The position numbers and the translations under genes were made by a program. Below, in pieces: positions 62,353-64,000 of a stretch of 64,000 nucleotides of DNA; the stretch's first letter is position 1; the number at the start of each line of letters is the position of its first letter. The notes beneath the pieces were generated by a model. It saw only the letters and a list, made by a program, of their open reading frames with translations, had not been told where the DNA came from and did not search any database. The stretch is taken from positions 1-64,000 of the forward strand of contig QGON01000070.1 in the NCBI GenBank assembly GCA_003660235.1. The letters are read 5' to 3'. The DNA is from a bacterium endosymbiont of Escarpia laminata (GTDB taxonomy: Bacteria; Pseudomonadota; Gammaproteobacteria; Chromatiales; Chromatiaceae).

Positions 62353-62805
62353 ATGACAAAAAAACGCATCAAAGCCCTCATCCTGTCAGTCCTGCTGCTG
62401 ATGCTCTCCCACCCGGTCCAATCCGCCACGCTTGATGGGCGGGTCTTTGCCGTTCAGAGTGGCAACCAGATCACCATCTCCATGGAGAGCGGTAAATTCC
62501 GGAACGTCATTCTCATGGGTGTCGCTGTGCCTGATACAGGCTCCAGCGCAGGCAGAAACGCCAAACGACAGCTGCACTCACTGCTTGCAGGTCAGGTCGT
62601 GACCATCGAGTACCGAACCCTGACCCCGCGCGGCGTGATCATTGGAACTGTTTATCGCGGTGGGGCGGACATGAACCTGCGTTTGATTCAGTCGGGGTTG
62701 GCGCGCGCAAAGAGTGAGAGGGGACTGGATCGCGAGATGCTCGACCGCTACCGGACTGCAGAGCAACAGGCCAGACAACGGCGTCTGGGACTCTGGCAGC
62801 ACTGA
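62353..62805 (+). CDS. Secreted SNase-like (thermonuclease-fold) protein
   Basis: This 150-aa protein has a signal peptide (ALILSVLLLMLSHPVQSATL) and a staphylococcal-nuclease fold: DGRVFAVQSGNQITISMESG, VILMGVAVPDTGSSAGRNAK, TPRGVIIGTVYRGGADMNLR, LIQSGLARAKSERGLDREML and AEQQARQRRLGLWQH. The usual catalytic Arg/Glu positions are only partly matched (an Asp after VAVP instead of the typical PE), so nuclease activity is not assured. It is the first core gene after the island. Confidence 0.8.
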   Translation: MTKKRIKALILSVLLLMLSHPVQSATLDGRVFAVQSGNQITISMESGKFRNVILMGVAVPDTGSSAGRNAKRQLHSLLAGQVVTIEYRTLTPRGVIIGTVYRGGADMNLRLIQSGLARAKSERGLDREMLDRYRTAEQQARQRRLGLWQH

Positions 62806-62853
62806 ATTTTAGCGTAGGAGTGGCGCTTCGCAGCAAGCTGCGGGGAACTAAAC

Positions 62854-63060
62854 TTATTTCTCACTTCCTCTAAGCCGCCCAAGGGTCTCGGACAGCGCGA
62901 CTTCAAGGGCTTTGTAAGCTTTCAGCTGGGCGGCCTGATAGTGTGTCGCCGGTGTTCCCACCAACTCCAGCCTCGCCTCAAAATAGGCGACATCAGCTTC
63001 CAGGGAGACCGGATTCAGGTCGATCCAGGATGATCTCTTTTTAGACTTCTTTTTCGCCAT
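62854..63060 (-). CDS. Small lysine-rich protein of unknown function
   Basis: This 68-aa protein opens MAKKKSKKRSSWIDLNPVSL and continues with a single long helix (ADVAYFEARLELVGTPATHY QAAQLKAYKALEVALSETLG). It has no signal peptide. Divergent from sucA. Function unknown. Confidence 0.6.
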   Translation of the reverse strand: MAKKKSKKRSSWIDLNPVSLEADVAYFEARLELVGTPATHYQAAQLKAYKALEVALSETLGRLRGSEK

Positions 63061-63188
63061 ATCTCTTCATTCAGCCGTCGCCGTCGACCAACCCTGTCGA
63101 ATCTGATCCCTGTGCTAACATCCTATAACAATACAGAAGAAAACCAACACGACTTTGTGAAAATTTCTAACACTCTTTCGGTATAAGC

Positions 63189-64000
63189 ATGCCTGCGCTG
63201 CTGGATCTTTTAAAATCCTCCTCCGCCTACTACGGCGGCAATGCCGCATTTATTGAAGAACTCTACGAACGTTTTCTGCAGGATCCGAACAGTGTGCCGG
63301 AGGATTGGCGGCACCACTTTGATCTGTTGAAACAGTCATCCTCAGGTGAGGTGGCACACCGGCCCATCCAGGCGCATTTTCTGAGACTGGCCAGGGAGCG
63401 GCCCCTGGCAGGAAGATCCTCTCAGACATGTCTCTCCCCCGCCGCCGCTGAACAACAGGCCGCGGTGCTGCGTCTGATCAACGGTTACCGCGTGCGCGGC
63501 CATCAGAATGCCAATCTGGATCCTCTGCAACTGCGGGATCCGGTGTATGTGCCAGACCTGGATCCTGCCTTCCTCCAACTCGACAACATCGGAGACGAAA
63601 TCGTCTTCAACACAGGTTCCCTCGCCGCCCCTGAACGTTTGCCTTTCCGTAAAATCATCGACCTGCTGCAGCGGGTTTACTGCGGCAGCATCGGCGCTGA
63701 ATATATGCACATGACCGATACGCTACAGAAGCGGTGGATTCAGGAGCGCATCGAAAACCTCAACCATCAGTCATCCATACAGATCGATGACAAACTTTGG
63801 CTTTTGACGCTGCTGACTGCGGCTGAAGGGATCGAAAAGTATCTGCACTCCCGCTACGTCGGACAGAAAAGATTCTCCCTGGAGGGTGGCGAGAGTTTGA
63901 TCCCACTGCTGGACGAGCTGATCCAGCACGCCGGAAAAAATGGTGTTGGGGAGATGGTTATCGGCATGGCCCACCGTGGCCGCCTCAACGTTCTGACCAA
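63189..64000 (+). CDS. sucA: 2-oxoglutarate dehydrogenase E1, N-terminal part (runs off window)
   Basis: An open frame from ATG 63189 reads MPALLDLLKSSSAYYGGNAA, FIEELYERFLQDPNSVPEDW, INGYRVRGHQNANLDPLQLR, GSIGAEYMHMTDTLQKRWIQ and reaches EMVIGMAHRGRLNVLT at the edge. This is the SucA N-terminus, a thiamine-diphosphate E1 that decarboxylates 2-oxoglutarate in the TCA cycle and feeds SucB. About 270 of the usual 930-plus residues are inside the window. The track misses it because it has no stop here. Confidence 0.95.
   Translation, partial: MPALLDLLKSSSAYYGGNAAFIEELYERFLQDPNSVPEDWRHHFDLLKQSSSGEVAHRPIQAHFLRLARERPLAGRSSQTCLSPAAAEQQAAVLRLINGYRVRGHQNANLDPLQLRDPVYVPDLDPAFLQLDNIGDEIVFNTGSLAAPERLPFRKIIDLLQRVYCGSIGAEYMHMTDTLQKRWIQERIENLNHQSSIQIDDKLWLLTLLTAAEGIEKYLHSRYVGQKRFSLEGGESLIPLLDELIQHAGKNGVGEMVIGMAHRGRLNVLT

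Overview
The window looks like the chromosome of a motile, flagellated gammaproteobacterium. Gene order and protein style suggest the sulfur-oxidising Chromatiales / Sedimenticola-Thiodiazotropha group; this is a judgement from memory, not a database result. Supporting points are the classical rpsP-rimM-trmD-rplS operon, ffh next to a YpjD/CcsA-family gene, a complete proteobacterial flg cluster with CheV/CheR, and clear sigma-54 and sigma-28 flagellar promoters.

Layout. 1-6.6 kb is a patchy region: a partial IS66-like transposase, a DUF3108 gene broken at a 10-base G run, a sigma-54-driven small protein of unknown function, two RCK/K+-channel genes, an ankyrin lipoprotein, and a 95-aa gene split by a 281-bp structured insert resembling a HEARO/omega RNA element. 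6.6-13 kb is a two-component operon (two related histidine kinases, an HDOD response regulator with an in-frame stop, and a degenerate HD-GYP response regulator) behind a sigma-28-like promoter. sbcB follows. 15-18.6 kb holds an orphan periplasmic binding protein and a chemoreceptor behind a strong sigma-28 promoter. 18.7-24.2 kb is housekeeping (rplS, trmD, rimM, rpsP, ffh, ypjD) with heptanucleotide tandem repeats between genes.

24.3-28.8 kb is the filament cluster fliC-flaG-fliD-fliS-fliT. 29-39.6 kb is a five-gene operon (two TonB-dependent receptors, YfiR, a 1636-aa CHASE8 hybrid kinase with GGDEF and EAL domains, and an HDOD protein) behind a sigma-28-like promoter. 39.7-53.9 kb carries flgBCDEF, flgGHIJKL, cheV-cheR, flgA and flgMN. 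An intrinsic terminator and a new sigma-54 promoter separate flgF from flgG. 53.9-55.5 kb holds two arsenosugar biosynthesis genes.

56.34 kb is tRNA-Arg(CCT). Its last 18 bases recur at 62.31 kb, which delimits a 5.9-kb island. The island carries a RES-Xre toxin-antitoxin pair with an unrecognised partner gene, an IS21 istB remnant, an alkylsulfatase and a decayed adhesin-like gene. Core genes resume with a secreted SNase-like nuclease, a small protein and the start of sucA.

Taken together, the promoters suggest one FliA/RpoN regulon that covers the flagellum and also several sensory modules: the two-component operon, the binding protein plus chemoreceptor, and the TonB-YfiR-c-di-GMP operon. 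The most unusual items are that operon, the structured insert at 5.9 kb, and the tRNA-Arg island.
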